Assembly (NCBI GenBank): GCA_905221385.1 | Contig: CAJNCV010000001.1 | Location: 216,236-280,235 of the forward strand | Direction of reading: 5' to 3' | Length of the DNA: 64,000 nt | Origin: a bacterium | GTDB taxonomy: Bacteria; Bacillota; Bacilli; Lactobacillales; Streptococcaceae | Shown here: positions 18,219-27,105 of the stretch, piece by piece | Layout of the letters: each line of letters opens with the position of its first letter | How positions within the stretch are numbered: the stretch's first letter is position 1 | Translations under genes and position numbers: made by a program | Notes under the pieces: model-generated | Told to the model about the DNA's origin: nothing | The model's input: the letters and a program-made list of their open reading frames with translations, nothing else | The model's database searches: none

Positions 18219-18973
18219 CAGCAATTGTAGAATTAAAAAATGCCACCAAAGTCATCACGAATGGCTATGACGAGGAAAAAATCATACTGAATGATGTTTC
18301 TCTTGAAATTTTCGAACATGATTTCATTACCATTCTAGGTGGAAATGGAGCAGGGAAGTCAACGCTTTTTAACACTATTGCAGGTACTTTACCCTTAACA
18401 AGTGGAAGTATCCGTATCATGGGGGAAGATGTGACGCATTTTTCACCTGAAAAGCGAGCTAAGTACTTGTCTCGTGTCTTTCAGGATCCTAAGATGGGTA
18501 CGGCTCCCCGTATGACGGTGGCGGAAAATCTCTTGATTGCCAAGTTTCGTGGTGAGAAGAGAGGACTCCTTCCTAGGAGACTTTCAAGCCATAGGGAAGA
18601 GTTTCAGGCTACTATTGAAAAAGTGGGAAATGGTCTTGAGAAACATCTCGACACTCCGATTGAGTTTCTTTCAGGTGGACAACGTCAGGCCTTGAGTCTC
18701 TTGATGGCAACCTTGAAGCGACCAGAGTTGCTCTTGTTGGATGAACACACAGCAGCTCTCGACCCAAAGACCAGTGTTGCTTTGATGGAGTTAACAGATG
18801 ACTTTGTCAGCAAGGATCATCTAACAGCCTTGATGATTACCCACCATATGGAGGATGCACTGAAGTATGGAAATCGTCTGATAGTCATGAAGGAAGGCCG
18901 TATCATCCAAGACCTCAATAAAGAAGAAAAAGCTAAGATGAAAATTTCAGACTACTATCAATTATTTGAATAG
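18215..18973 (+). CDS. trpZ: Tryptophan ABC transporter ATP-binding protein
   Basis: 252 residues. Walker A GGNGAGKST (about residues 42-50), Q-loop near FQDP, signature LSGGQRQ, Walker B LLLLDEHTAALD, and switch His in ITHH are all present, so it should be an active ATPase. It overlaps trpY by ATGA-type coupling. Last gene of the T-box operon; a terminator follows at 19008-19042. Confidence 0.94.
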   Translation: MTAIVELKNATKVITNGYDEEKIILNDVSLEIFEHDFITILGGNGAGKSTLFNTIAGTLPLTSGSIRIMGEDVTHFSPEKRAKYLSRVFQDPKMGTAPRMTVAENLLIAKFRGEKRGLLPRRLSSHREEFQATIEKVGNGLEKHLDTPIEFLSGGQRQALSLLMATLKRPELLLLDEHTAALDPKTSVALMELTDDFVSKDHLTALMITHHMEDALKYGNRLIVMKEGRIIQDLNKEEKAKMKISDYYQLFE

Positions 18974-19007
18974 ATGAGTTAAGTAATCATCAAAAAATAG
19001 AGAAGAG

Positions 19008-19042
19008 AAACTTAGAAACATGGAAGTGTTTCTGAGTTTTTT
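19008..19042 (+). terminator. Intrinsic terminator after trpZ
   Basis: AAACTTAGAAACA pairs with TGTTTCTGAGTTT, followed by TTT. Confidence 0.9.
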
Positions 19043-19169
19043 ATCTTCCCTTTCTATCAAGAAAAATAAGGTAAAGAGAATTACGGAAAGCGTATGAAAT
19101 GGTTTACTTTTTTTCAGAAATAAGCTATACTAGTTTACGTGAAACTATGATAAAATGGAGGTATTGCGT

Positions 19170-20930
19170 ATGGTTGACAAGCAAGTCATTGAAGAAATCA
19201 AAAACAATGCCAACATTGTGGAAGTCATAGGTGATGTGATTTCTTTACAGAAGGCTGGACGGAACTATTTAGGGCTCTGTCCTTTTCATGGTGAAAAGAC
19301 CCCCTCTTTCAACGTTGTGGAAGACAAGCAGTTTTATCACTGTTTTGGCTGTGGGCGCTCAGGAGATGTTTTTAAGTTCATCGAAGAATACCAAGGTGTG
19401 TCCTTCATGGAAGCCGTTCAGCTCTTAGGTGATCGCGTCGGTATTCAACTAGCTATTCCTGTTCAGTCTCGTCCCCAACAAGCTTCCCCTCATCAAGCTC
19501 TATATGATATGCATGAAGAAGCTGCCCGTTTTTACCATGCCATCCTCATGACGACAAAGATGGGAGAAGAAGCAAGGGCTTATCTCTACAAACGCGGATT
19601 GACAGACGATGTTCTGAAGCACTTCCAGATTGGACTAGCTCCAGCAGAGAGAACCTATCTCTATCAACGTTTATCTGGCAAGTTTGAAGAAAAGGATTTG
19701 TTGGATTCTGGTTTGTTTTATTTGTCAGATGACAATCAGTTTTTTGATACCTTTTTCGGACGTATTGTCTTCCCTTTGACCAACGACAAGGGGCAGGTCA
19801 TTGCCTTTTCAGGTCGTATTTGGCAAGAAGTCGATAATCAGAGTGCCAAGTACAAAAATAGTCGTTCCACTGCAATTTTTAACAAGAGTTACGAATTGTA
19901 TCATTTGGACAAGGCTAAAAAGGGAACAGGTAAGATCACAGAACTCTATCTGATGGAAGGTTTCATGGATGTTATCGCGGCCTACCGTGCTGGTATAGAA
20001 AATGCTGTGGCTTCCATGGGGACAGCTCTGAGCAAGGAACATGTTGATCACCTTAAACGCTTCACCAAAAAGATAGTTCTTAGTTATGATGGTGATAAGG
20101 CAGGGCAGGCAGCAACAGCCAAAGCTCTGGAAGAATTAAAAGATTTCTCAGTGGAAGTTGTCCGAGTACCTGATGCCATGGATCCAGATGAGTATTTACA
20201 AAAGAATTCTGCTGAAGATCTGGCCTACCTCTTAACCAAGACGCGGATCAGTCCCATAGAGTTCTATATTCACCAACTCAAACCTGAAAATAGTGATAAT
20301 TTGCAGGCGCAAATCGAGTTCATTGAAAAGATTGCGCCCCTAATCGCCAAAGAAAAGTCTATCACCGCCCAGAATTCCTACATCCACATTCTGGCGGATA
20401 ATCTACCTTCTTTTGATTACCAGCAGGTGGAGCAAATTGTAAATGAAAGTCGCATTGTTCAAAGGCAGGAGAGGGTCAAAGAGGAGCATGCTCCGGTAGC
20501 GATTAGTTTACCTGTAACGCGACAACTAACAGCAGTTATGAGAGCAGAGGCTCATCTCCTCTATAGGATGGCTGAGAATCCAGTTGTTTTAAATGACTAC
20601 AGATTAAGAGAAGATTTTATCTTTGATACCCCAGAATTCCAGATTCTTTACGAATTATTAAGTGAGCAGGGAGAAATCGGCTCAGAGGAGCTTTCTCATC
20701 AGACGCCTGAGGTTGAAAATGCTTGGTACCACGTGCTTAGCCTGGATTTGCCAGCTGAGATGTCGCCTCAAGAGCTAGCGGAAGTCGAAGCGACTCGAAA
20801 CCGTGCCCTCCTCAGCAAGGACAACTTAAGAATTAAAAAGAAAGTGCAGGAAGCTAGTCATGTAGGAGATACAGACACAGCCTTGGAAGAATTGCAACGA
20901 TTGATTTCCCAAAAGAGAAGAATGGAGTAA
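19170..20930 (+). CDS. dnaG: DNA primase
   Basis: Synthesises RNA primers at the replication fork. 586 residues from ATG 19170 (MVDKQVIEE), preceded by GGAGGT at good spacing; an in-frame ATG at 19155 would place the ribosome site inside the gene. N-terminal zinc-binding domain ([22 protein letters not shown]), then the catalytic core with TOPRIM ([22 protein letters not shown]), and a C-terminal helicase-interaction domain. rpoD follows 2 bases after the stop, as in the classic macromolecular synthesis operon. Confidence 0.97.
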   Translation: MVDKQVIEEIKNNANIVEVIGDVISLQKAGRNYLGLCPFHGEKTPSFNVVEDKQFYHCFGCGRSGDVFKFIEEYQGVSFMEAVQLLGDRVGIQLAIPVQSRPQQASPHQALYDMHEEAARFYHAILMTTKMGEEARAYLYKRGLTDDVLKHFQIGLAPAERTYLYQRLSGKFEEKDLLDSGLFYLSDDNQFFDTFFGRIVFPLTNDKGQVIAFSGRIWQEVDNQSAKYKNSRSTAIFNKSYELYHLDKAKKGTGKITELYLMEGFMDVIAAYRAGIENAVASMGTALSKEHVDHLKRFTKKIVLSYDGDKAGQAATAKALEELKDFSVEVVRVPDAMDPDEYLQKNSAEDLAYLLTKTRISPIEFYIHQLKPENSDNLQAQIEFIEKIAPLIAKEKSITAQNSYIHILADNLPSFDYQQVEQIVNESRIVQRQERVKEEHAPVAISLPVTRQLTAVMRAEAHLLYRMAENPVVLNDYRLREDFIFDTPEFQILYELLSEQGEIGSEELSHQTPEVENAWYHVLSLDLPAEMSPQELAEVEATRNRALLSKDNLRIKKKVQEASHVGDTDTALEELQRLISQKRRME

Positions 20931-20932
20931 TA

Positions 20933-22042
20933 ATGGCAACAAAACAAAAAGAAGTAACGACATTTGATGTGCAAGTAGCAGACTTTATCCGTAACCACAA
21001 AAAAACAGGAACAGCAACAGACGACGAAATCAATTCAAGTCTGGTTATTCCTTTTACTCTGGATGCAGACGGTATTGAGGACCTTTTGCAACGGATTCAG
21101 GATGCTGGAATTTCTATCACAGACAACGAAGGAAATCCAAGTGCGCGTGTGCTAAGTGCAGAAGAAGAGCCAGAACTCAGTGATGAGGATTTGATTGGCT
21201 CAACCTCTGCCAAGGTTAATGACCCAGTCCGTATGTATTTGAAGGAAATCGGGGTTGTTCCTCTCTTGACCAACGAAGAAGAAAAGGAATTGGCCCTAGC
21301 TGTTGAAGCAGGTGATATCGAAGCCAAACAACGTCTTGCAGAAGCCAACCTTCGTTTGGTGGTTTCGATTGCTAAGCGCTACGTAGGGCGTGGCATGCAG
21401 TTTCTGGATTTGATTCAAGAAGGAAACATGGGCTTGATGAAGGCTGTTGACAAGTTTGACTATTCAAAAGGATTTAAGTTTTCAACTTACGCAACTTGGT
21501 GGATTCGTCAGGCGATTACCCGTGCCATCGCTGACCAGGCCCGTACTATTCGTATCCCTGTCCACATGGTAGAAACGATAAACAAGCTTGTCCGTGAACA
21601 GCGTAATCTCCTTCAAGAATTGGGGCAAGATCCGACACCTGAACAAATCGCCGAACGTATGGATATGACACCTGACAAGGTGCGTGAAATCTTGAAAATC
21701 GCCCAAGAACCAGTATCACTTGAAACACCGATTGGTGAAGAGGACGATAGCCATCTTGGGGACTTTATCGAAGACGAAGTAATTGAAAATCCAGTAGACT
21801 ACACAACTCGAATCGTTTTGCGTGAGCAGTTGGATGAAGTCTTGGATACTCTTACAGATCGTGAAGAAAACGTCTTGCGCTTGCGTTTCGGACTAGACGA
21901 TGGAAAAATGCGTACTCTTGAAGATGTTGGGAAAGTCTTTAACGTGACTCGTGAGCGTATCCGTCAGATCGAGGCCAAGGCTTTGAGAAAATTGCGCCAA
22001 CCAAGTCGCAGCAAACCCCTTCGTGATTTTATTGAAGACTAG
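20933..22042 (+). CDS. rpoD: Primary sigma factor RpoD (sigma-A)
   Basis: Housekeeping sigma factor. 369 residues, typical of Gram-positive sigma-A with short region 1. Region 1.2 [11 protein letters not shown], region 2 with [20 protein letters not shown], the -10-reading helix [16 protein letters not shown], region 3, and region 4 with [18 protein letters not shown] at the end. It sits immediately after dnaG (gap of 2 bases) with AGAATGGAG as ribosome site inside dnaG, so the genes are co-expressed. Confidence 0.98.
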   Translation: MATKQKEVTTFDVQVADFIRNHKKTGTATDDEINSSLVIPFTLDADGIEDLLQRIQDAGISITDNEGNPSARVLSAEEEPELSDEDLIGSTSAKVNDPVRMYLKEIGVVPLLTNEEEKELALAVEAGDIEAKQRLAEANLRLVVSIAKRYVGRGMQFLDLIQEGNMGLMKAVDKFDYSKGFKFSTYATWWIRQAITRAIADQARTIRIPVHMVETINKLVREQRNLLQELGQDPTPEQIAERMDMTPDKVREILKIAQEPVSLETPIGEEDDSHLGDFIEDEVIENPVDYTTRIVLREQLDEVLDTLTDREENVLRLRFGLDDGKMRTLEDVGKVFNVTRERIRQIEAKALRKLRQPSRSKPLRDFIED

Positions 22043-22056
22043 GAGTGAGGAATAAC

Positions 22057-22386
22057 ATGACTTATACAGAAGAACAAATTGAAACGATTAAAACTCGTAT
22101 TTTGACTGCCTTGGAGGAGGTCATCGACCCTGAGTTGGGGATTGATATTGTCAACCTAGGTTTGATTTACGAGATTCGTTTTGATGGTGAAACAGGTCAC
22201 ACGGAAATTGATATGACCTTGACAACTATGGGTTGCCCACTGGCTGACCTCTTAACAGACCAGATACACGATGCGATGACAGAGGTGCCTGAGGTAACCA
22301 ATATCGAAGTCAAATTGGTCTGGTATCCAGCCTGGACGGTTGAAAAAATGAGTCGCTATGCGCGTATCGCCCTAGGAATTAAGTAA
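22057..22386 (+). CDS. MIP18/PaaD-like iron-sulfur assembly factor
   Basis: 109 residues from ATG 22057; an upstream in-frame GTG (22045) is less likely because GGAGTGAGG sits between them. Single MIP18 (DUF59) domain: VIDPELGIDIVNLGLIYEI and the Cys-containing TMGCPLADLLTDQI loop. Family members (SufT-like, PaaD-like) help deliver Fe-S clusters or act in metal-sulfur maturation; the client here is unknown. Co-transcribed with rpoD. Confidence 0.88.
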   Translation: MTYTEEQIETIKTRILTALEEVIDPELGIDIVNLGLIYEIRFDGETGHTEIDMTLTTMGCPLADLLTDQIHDAMTEVPEVTNIEVKLVWYPAWTVEKMSRYARIALGIK

Positions 22387-22403
22387 TCGATTGGAAAATT
22401 ACG

Positions 22404-22461
22404 AGAGACGATTGGAAAAGAGAGGAGCTCCTCCATTTTCCTCTGGTCTCTTCTTTCTTTT
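22404..22461 (+). terminator. Complex hairpin/terminator before cpoA
   Basis: Nested pairing: AGAGAC with GTCTCT (outer), GGAAAA with TTTTCC (middle), GAGGAG with CTCCTC (inner), then TCTTTCTTTT. Probably ends the dnaG-rpoD operon. Confidence 0.6.
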
Positions 22462-22482
22462 ACTGATTTTCTTGAAATAAAA

Positions 22483-22491
22483 TGGTATAAT
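22483..22491 (+). promoter_or_regulatory. Extended -10 promoter overlapping the cpoA start region
   Basis: TGG-TATAAT (TATAAT 22486-22491). The predicted start, near 22498, falls on or next to the cpoA ATG at 22499, suggesting a leaderless or nearly leaderless message. Confidence 0.6.
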
Positions 22492-22498
22492 GAGTAAT

Positions 22499-23542
22499 AT
22501 GGAAAACAAAAAATTGCGTATTAATATGCTAAGTTCAAGTGAAAAAGTGGCTGGTCAAGGAGTATCAGGAGCTTATAGAGAATTGGTTAGTCTCCTTCAC
22601 CGTGATGCCAAAGACCAGTTGATTGTTACGGAGAATCTTCCTGTAGAGGCAGACGTAACCCACTTTCACACCATTGATTTCCCTTATTATTTATCCACAT
22701 TTCAAAAGAAACGCTCTGGGAGAAAAGTTGGCTATGTGCATTTCTTGCCTGATACGCTTGAGGGGAGTTTGAAGATTCCATTTTTCTTAAAGGGAATTAT
22801 CAAACGCTATGTGTTTTCTTTTTATAACCGAATGGAACACTTGGTCGTGGTCAATCCCATGTTTATCGAGGATTTGGTGGCAGCTGGTATTCCGCGTGAA
22901 AAAGTGACTTATATCCCAAATTTTGTAAACAAAGAAAAATGGCATCCATTGCCAGCCGAACAAGTTGCACAACTTCGTAAGGAAATGGATTTAGCGAAAG
23001 ATCAGTTTGTCGTAGTCGGTGCAGGTCAGGTTCAGAAACGAAAAGGGATTGATGACTTTATCCGTCTTGCTGAGGAATTACCAGAAATTACCTTTATCTG
23101 GGCTGGTGGTTTTTCATTTGGTGGGATGACAGATGGTTATGAACGCTATAAGAAGATTATGGACAATCCACCTGAAAATCTTATTTTCCCCGGTATTGTT
23201 TCGCCAGAGCGGATGCGTGAGCTCTACGCTATGGCAGATCTATTCTTGCTACCAAGTTATAATGAATTATTCCCCATGACCATCTTAGAGGCAGCTAGTT
23301 GCGAGGCACCGATTATGTTAAGGGATTTGGATCTTTATAAGGTTATTCTTGATGGGAATTATCGTGCTACAAGTGATGTTTCTGAGATGAGAGAAGCAAT
23401 CCTAGAATACAAGAATGGCCCTGAAGCTTTAAAAGACTTGAAAGAAAAAACACGCGAGATTTCCAAAGAGTACTCTGAGGAACATTTGTTGGAAATCTGG
23501 TTAAAATTTTATCGAGAACAGGCTGCTTTGGGCAAAAAGTGA
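22499..23542 (+). CDS. cpoA: Glycolipid glycosyltransferase CpoA (galactosyl-glucosyl-diacylglycerol synthase)
   Basis: GT4-type glycosyltransferase. 347 residues. Its pneumococcal counterpart CpoA adds galactose to monoglucosyl-diacylglycerol, and cpoA mutants show altered beta-lactam susceptibility. Visible: VGYVHFLPDTLEG, nucleotide-sugar domain VVGAGQVQKRKGIDDF, and the ELFPMTILEAAS acid motif (E-x7-E). The start is uncertain: ATG 22490 overlaps the -10 box, while ATG 22499 coincides with the predicted transcript start; no Shine-Dalgarno is visible. The partner synthase follows 8 bases later. Confidence 0.9.
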   Translation: MENKKLRINMLSSSEKVAGQGVSGAYRELVSLLHRDAKDQLIVTENLPVEADVTHFHTIDFPYYLSTFQKKRSGRKVGYVHFLPDTLEGSLKIPFFLKGIIKRYVFSFYNRMEHLVVVNPMFIEDLVAAGIPREKVTYIPNFVNKEKWHPLPAEQVAQLRKEMDLAKDQFVVVGAGQVQKRKGIDDFIRLAEELPEITFIWAGGFSFGGMTDGYERYKKIMDNPPENLIFPGIVSPERMRELYAMADLFLLPSYNELFPMTILEAASCEAPIMLRDLDLYKVILDGNYRATSDVSEMREAILEYKNGPEALKDLKEKTREISKEYSEEHLLEIWLKFYREQAALGKK

Positions 23543-23550
23543 GGTAATTT

Positions 23551-24867
23551 ATGCGAATTGGTTTATTTACAGATACCTATTTCCCTCAGGTTTCCGGGGT
23601 CGCGACTAGTATTCGAACATTGAAAACTGAGCTTGAGAAGCAAGGGCATGCAGTTTTTATCTTTACAACGACCGATAAAGACGTGAACCGATACGAGGAT
23701 TGGCAAATTATTCGAATTCCGAGTGTCCCTTTCTTTGCGTTTAAGGATCGACGATTTGCCTATCGAGGTTTTACAAAAGCACTTGAAATTGCCAAACAGT
23801 ATCAACTCGACATCATTCATACCCAGACAGAATTTTCACTTGGTTTGTTAGGGATTTGGATTGCGCGAGAATTGAAAATTCCTGTTATCCATACCTACCA
23901 TACCCAGTACGAAGATTATGTGCATTATATTGCTAAGGGGATGCTGATTCGTCCAAGTATGGTAAAATATCTGGTACGGGGCTTCCTTCACGATGTTGAT
24001 GGAGTGATTTGTCCTAGTGAGATTGTTCGGGATCTTCTCTCTAAGTACAAAGTCAAGGTTGAAAAACGTGTTATCCCAACTGGTATTGAGCTAGCTAAAT
24101 TTGAACGACCTGAGATTAAAGAAGAGAATTTAGCTACCCTTCGATCTAAACTTGGAATTCAAGAAGATGAGAAAATGTTACTGAGTCTTTCTCGTATCTC
24201 CTATGAGAAGAATATCCAAGCGGTTCTGGCCGCCTTTGCGCAGGTTTTGAAAGAAGAAAACAAGGTGAAACTGGTTGTTGCTGGTGACGGTCCTTATCTG
24301 GACAGTCTGAAAGAACAAGCAGTCCAGTTGCAAATTCAAGATCAGGTGATTTTTACTGGTATGATCGCCCCAAGTGAAACAGCCTTGTACTATAAGGCGG
24401 CAGATTTCTTTATCTCTGCATCCACTAGTGAAACCCAAGGTTTGACTTATCTAGAGAGTCTAGCCAGTGGAACGCCTGTCATCGCTCATGGCAATCCTTA
24501 TCTGGATAATCTGATCAGTGACAAGATGTTTGGAACTCTCTACTATGGAGAACAGGATCTTGCAGGTGCCATCTTGGAGTCTTTGATTGCCACTCCAGAT
24601 ATGGATGAGCAGAAGTTGGCTGACAAGTTGTATGAGATTTCTGCTGAGAATTTTGGGAAACGAGTCCATGAGTTTTATCTCGATGCCATTATTTCAAATA
24701 AATTTAAGCAGGAGCTACGTGGCGACGAACCCATGACACAGCGATTCCTGAAGACGGTTCTTTATCTACCTCAGCAGGCTGTTTCAGCTCCAGTTAAAGA
24801 ATCCAAACGAATATTAAAGGCTTCTAAAAAGCAGTTGTCTAGCTTCCGGGATTACTGGAGAGATTAG
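23551..24867 (+). CDS. Alpha-monoglucosyl-diacylglycerol synthase (GT4)
   Basis: 438 residues. GT4 glycosyltransferase that makes the first glycolipid (alpha-glucosyl-diacylglycerol), precursor for CpoA and for lipoteichoic-acid anchors. N-terminal acceptor domain starts MRIGLFTDTYFPQVSGVATS, a typical GT4 opening with a flexible Gly. The C-terminal domain has LLSLSRISYEKN and STSETQGLTYLESLASGTPV (E-x7-E). An amphipathic basic tail (SKRILKASKKQL) should bind the membrane. Assignment to the MGS role rests on pairing with cpoA as in pneumococcus. Confidence 0.88.
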   Translation: MRIGLFTDTYFPQVSGVATSIRTLKTELEKQGHAVFIFTTTDKDVNRYEDWQIIRIPSVPFFAFKDRRFAYRGFTKALEIAKQYQLDIIHTQTEFSLGLLGIWIARELKIPVIHTYHTQYEDYVHYIAKGMLIRPSMVKYLVRGFLHDVDGVICPSEIVRDLLSKYKVKVEKRVIPTGIELAKFERPEIKEENLATLRSKLGIQEDEKMLLSLSRISYEKNIQAVLAAFAQVLKEENKVKLVVAGDGPYLDSLKEQAVQLQIQDQVIFTGMIAPSETALYYKAADFFISASTSETQGLTYLESLASGTPVIAHGNPYLDNLISDKMFGTLYYGEQDLAGAILESLIATPDMDEQKLADKLYEISAENFGKRVHEFYLDAIISNKFKQELRGDEPMTQRFLKTVLYLPQQAVSAPVKESKRILKASKKQLSSFRDYWRD

Positions 24868-24889
24868 TAAAAATATAGGAGAATAAAAA

Positions 24890-25081
24890 ATGGCAAAAAA
24901 ATTTATGAGAAGTGGTAGAGATCAAAAAATTGGAGGTGTTTGCGCAGGTGTAGCCCATTATTTTGATATTGACCCTACCATTGTCCGTGTGATTTGGGGA
25001 GTTCTTGCCTTTTGTTATGGGGCAGGGGTACTTGCTTACATAATCCTATGGATAATTGCGCCAGTCTCTACAGACTATTAA
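24890..25081 (+). CDS. PspC-domain small membrane protein
   Basis: 63 residues. Entire protein is one PspC (phage-shock C-like) domain: KFMRSGRDQKIGGVCAGVAHYFDIDPTIVRV, then one long hydrophobic stretch ending at IIAPVS. Family members sense or buffer membrane stress. It follows the two glycolipid synthases by 22 bases with AGGAG before the ATG, so it may respond to membrane lipid changes; that link is inferred. Confidence 0.85.
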   Translation: MAKKFMRSGRDQKIGGVCAGVAHYFDIDPTIVRVIWGVLAFCYGAGVLAYIILWIIAPVSTDY

Positions 25082-25123
25082 GCTATAATTTAAAAAATAA
25101 AAATAAATTGAAAAGGAGACCAC

Positions 25124-25258
25124 ATGGCTTTCGGAGATGAAGGAAAACGTAAAAAAACAATGTTTGAAAAATTAACATTATTGATTGTTATTGTCATGTT
25201 GCTTGCAAGTTTGCTTGGTATTTTTGCAACAGCAATAGGTGCGTTGAGTAATCTATAA
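25124..25258 (+). CDS. DUF4044-type 44-residue membrane peptide
   Basis: Short ORF with a strong ribosome site (AAAAGGAGACC) and ATG 25124. A Lys/Arg-rich N-terminus (MAFGDEGKRKKTMFEK) is followed by one transmembrane helix (about residues 17-40). This pattern matches the small DUF4044 family of streptococci and lactobacilli; function unknown. It sits between the PspC gene and obgE, with a terminator after it. Confidence 0.8.
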   Translation: MAFGDEGKRKKTMFEKLTLLIVIVMLLASLLGIFATAIGALSNL

Positions 25259-25282
25259 AATGTGATAAATCAGGATTGTTTA

Positions 25283-25307
25283 GTGACTGGATTTTCCAGT
25301 CCTTTTT
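25283..25307 (+). terminator. Intrinsic terminator before obgE
   Basis: GACTGG (25285-25290), loop ATTTT, CCAGTC, then CTTTTT. obgE begins 17 bases later, so some read-through probably feeds it; no separate promoter is evident. Confidence 0.7.
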
Positions 25308-25323
25308 AAAGTGAGAAGAAAAT

Positions 25324-26634
25324 ATGAGTATGTTTTTAGATACAGCCAAGATTAAGGTCAAGGCTGGTAATGGTGGCGATGGTATGGTTGCCTTTCGCCG
25401 TGAAAAATATGTCCCGAATGGCGGTCCTTGGGGTGGTGATGGCGGACGTGGAGGTAACGTTGTTTTCGTTGTAGACGAAGGCTTGCGTACCTTGATGGAT
25501 TTCCGCTATAACCGTTATTTTAAGGCCGAATCCGGTGAAAAAGGGATGACCAAAGGAATGCATGGGCGTGGTGCAGAAGACCTTCGTGTTCGCGTACCAC
25601 AAGGAACGACTGTACGCGATGCAGAGACAGGTAAAGTCATTACAGACTTGATTGAGCATGGCCAAGAATTTATCGTGGCACATGGCGGTCGAGGTGGTCG
25701 TGGAAATATCCGCTTTGCAACACCAAAAAATCCTGCACCTGAAATTTCGGAAAATGGAGAGCCGGGTCAGGAACGTGAGTTGCAACTAGAATTAAAAATC
25801 TTAGCGGATGTCGGTTTGGTAGGTTTCCCCTCTGTCGGGAAATCAACCCTTCTTAGCGTGATTACCTCTGCTAAGCCCAAAATCGGTGCCTACCACTTTA
25901 CGACTATTGTCCCTAATTTAGGCATGGTTCGTACACAATCAGGTGAATCTTTTGCCGTAGCGGATCTTCCCGGTTTGATTGAGGGAGCTAGTCAGGGTGT
26001 CGGCTTGGGGACTCAGTTCCTTCGTCATATTGAACGCACTCGAGTTATCCTTCATATCATCGATATGTCGGCCAGCGAAGGACGTGATCCTTACGAAGAT
26101 TATCTTGCTATCAATAAAGAATTGGAATCATACAACCTTCGTTTGATGGAGCGTCCACAGATCATCGTAGCTAACAAGATGGACATGCCTGAAAGTCAGG
26201 AAAATCTGGAAACCTTCAAGAAGAAATTGGCAGCAAACTACGATGAGTTTGAAGAACTTCCAGCCATCTTCCCTATTTCTGGATTGACCAAGCAAGGTTT
26301 GGCACCCCTTTTGGATGCGACAGCTGAATTGTTAGATAAGACTCCAGAGTTCTTGCTCTATGACGAGTCTGATATGGAAGAAGAAGCTTACTATGGCTTT
26401 AATGAGGAAGAAAAAGCCTTTGAAATTAACCGTGACGATGATGCTACATGGGTACTTTCTGGTGAAAAACTCATGAAACTCTTTAACATGACCAACTTTG
26501 ACCGTGACGAATCTGTCATGAAGTTTGCTCGTCAGTTACGTGGTATGGGAGTTGACGAAGCCCTTCGTGCGCGTGGTGCCAAAGATGGAGACTTGGTTCG
26601 AATCGGTAAATTTGAGTTTGAGTTTGTAGACTAG
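25324..26634 (+). CDS. obgE: GTPase ObgE/CgtA
   Basis: Essential ribosome-assembly and stress GTPase. 436 residues in three domains: glycine-rich Obg fold (about 1-158, [18 protein letters not shown]...), G domain with P-loop GFPSVGKST, switch DLPG, NKMD, and the C-terminal OCT domain (about 355-436). Start ATG 25324 with GAGAAGAAA upstream. A small conserved gene follows after 9 bases. Confidence 0.97.
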   Translation: MSMFLDTAKIKVKAGNGGDGMVAFRREKYVPNGGPWGGDGGRGGNVVFVVDEGLRTLMDFRYNRYFKAESGEKGMTKGMHGRGAEDLRVRVPQGTTVRDAETGKVITDLIEHGQEFIVAHGGRGGRGNIRFATPKNPAPEISENGEPGQERELQLELKILADVGLVGFPSVGKSTLLSVITSAKPKIGAYHFTTIVPNLGMVRTQSGESFAVADLPGLIEGASQGVGLGTQFLRHIERTRVILHIIDMSASEGRDPYEDYLAINKELESYNLRLMERPQIIVANKMDMPESQENLETFKKKLAANYDEFEELPAIFPISGLTKQGLAPLLDATAELLDKTPEFLLYDESDMEEEAYYGFNEEEKAFEINRDDDATWVLSGEKLMKLFNMTNFDRDESVMKFARQLRGMGVDEALRARGAKDGDLVRIGKFEFEFVD

Positions 26635-26643
26635 GAGATTGAT

Positions 26644-26817
26644 ATGGGAGATAAACCGATATCATTCCGAGATGCAGATGGAAATTTTGTTTCTGCAGCA
26701 GATGTGTGGAATGAAAAGAAACTAGAAGAATTGTTTAATCGTCTTAACCCAAAACGTGCTCTTCGATTGGCACGAGAAAAAAAAGACAATGAGAAGGCTG
26801 ATAAAGAAGAAAAATAG
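26644..26817 (+). CDS. Small conserved streptococcal protein of unknown function
   Basis: 57 residues: MGDKPISFRDADGNFVSAAD... ending in a Lys/Glu-rich tail (EKKDNEKADKEEK). AGGAGATTGAT precedes ATG 26644. Soluble, acidic-basic mixed, predicted helical in the second half. It follows obgE by 9 bases and is probably in the same transcript. I recall a short hypothetical protein at the same place in pneumococcus; no function can be assigned. Confidence 0.7.
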   Translation: MGDKPISFRDADGNFVSAADVWNEKKLEELFNRLNPKRALRLAREKKDNEKADKEEK

Positions 26818-26877
26818 CCTATCGATATTGATAAAAAACTCTTTGAAATTTGTAGTAGAAGTTGAAAAGCTAATATT

Positions 26878-26908
26878 GGGAGAGAACAAAATTTGTTCTC
26901 CCCCTTTT
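26878..26908 (+). terminator. Intrinsic terminator after the obgE operon
   Basis: GGGAGAGAACAAA pairs with TTTGTTCTCCCCC (one mismatch), followed by TTTT. The AT-rich stretch 26910-27060 holds nothing else I can support. Confidence 0.75.
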
Positions 26909-27067
26909 GATATGTCTTGTAGAATCAAGTAAAATTAAATCTACAGAAGTTTATTATTATAATTATTTTATAGAATAAACTTTTAAAATAGTTGTATATT
27001 ATAAAAAAATATCGCCAGATAATTTTTAAAAAATTTAGAGCAAAAATTCGATAATATCAGTCAGTTA

Positions 27068-27076
27068 TGGTAGAAT
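27068..27076 (+). promoter_or_regulatory. Extended -10 promoter of the SHIRT adhesin
   Basis: TGG-TAGAAT (TAGAAT 27071-27076), 30 bases before ATG 27106; strong ribosome site AAGGAGG (27094-27100). Confidence 0.55.
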
Positions 27077-27105
27077 AAAAGTTATAAAAGAAAAGGAGGG
27101 CTGAA

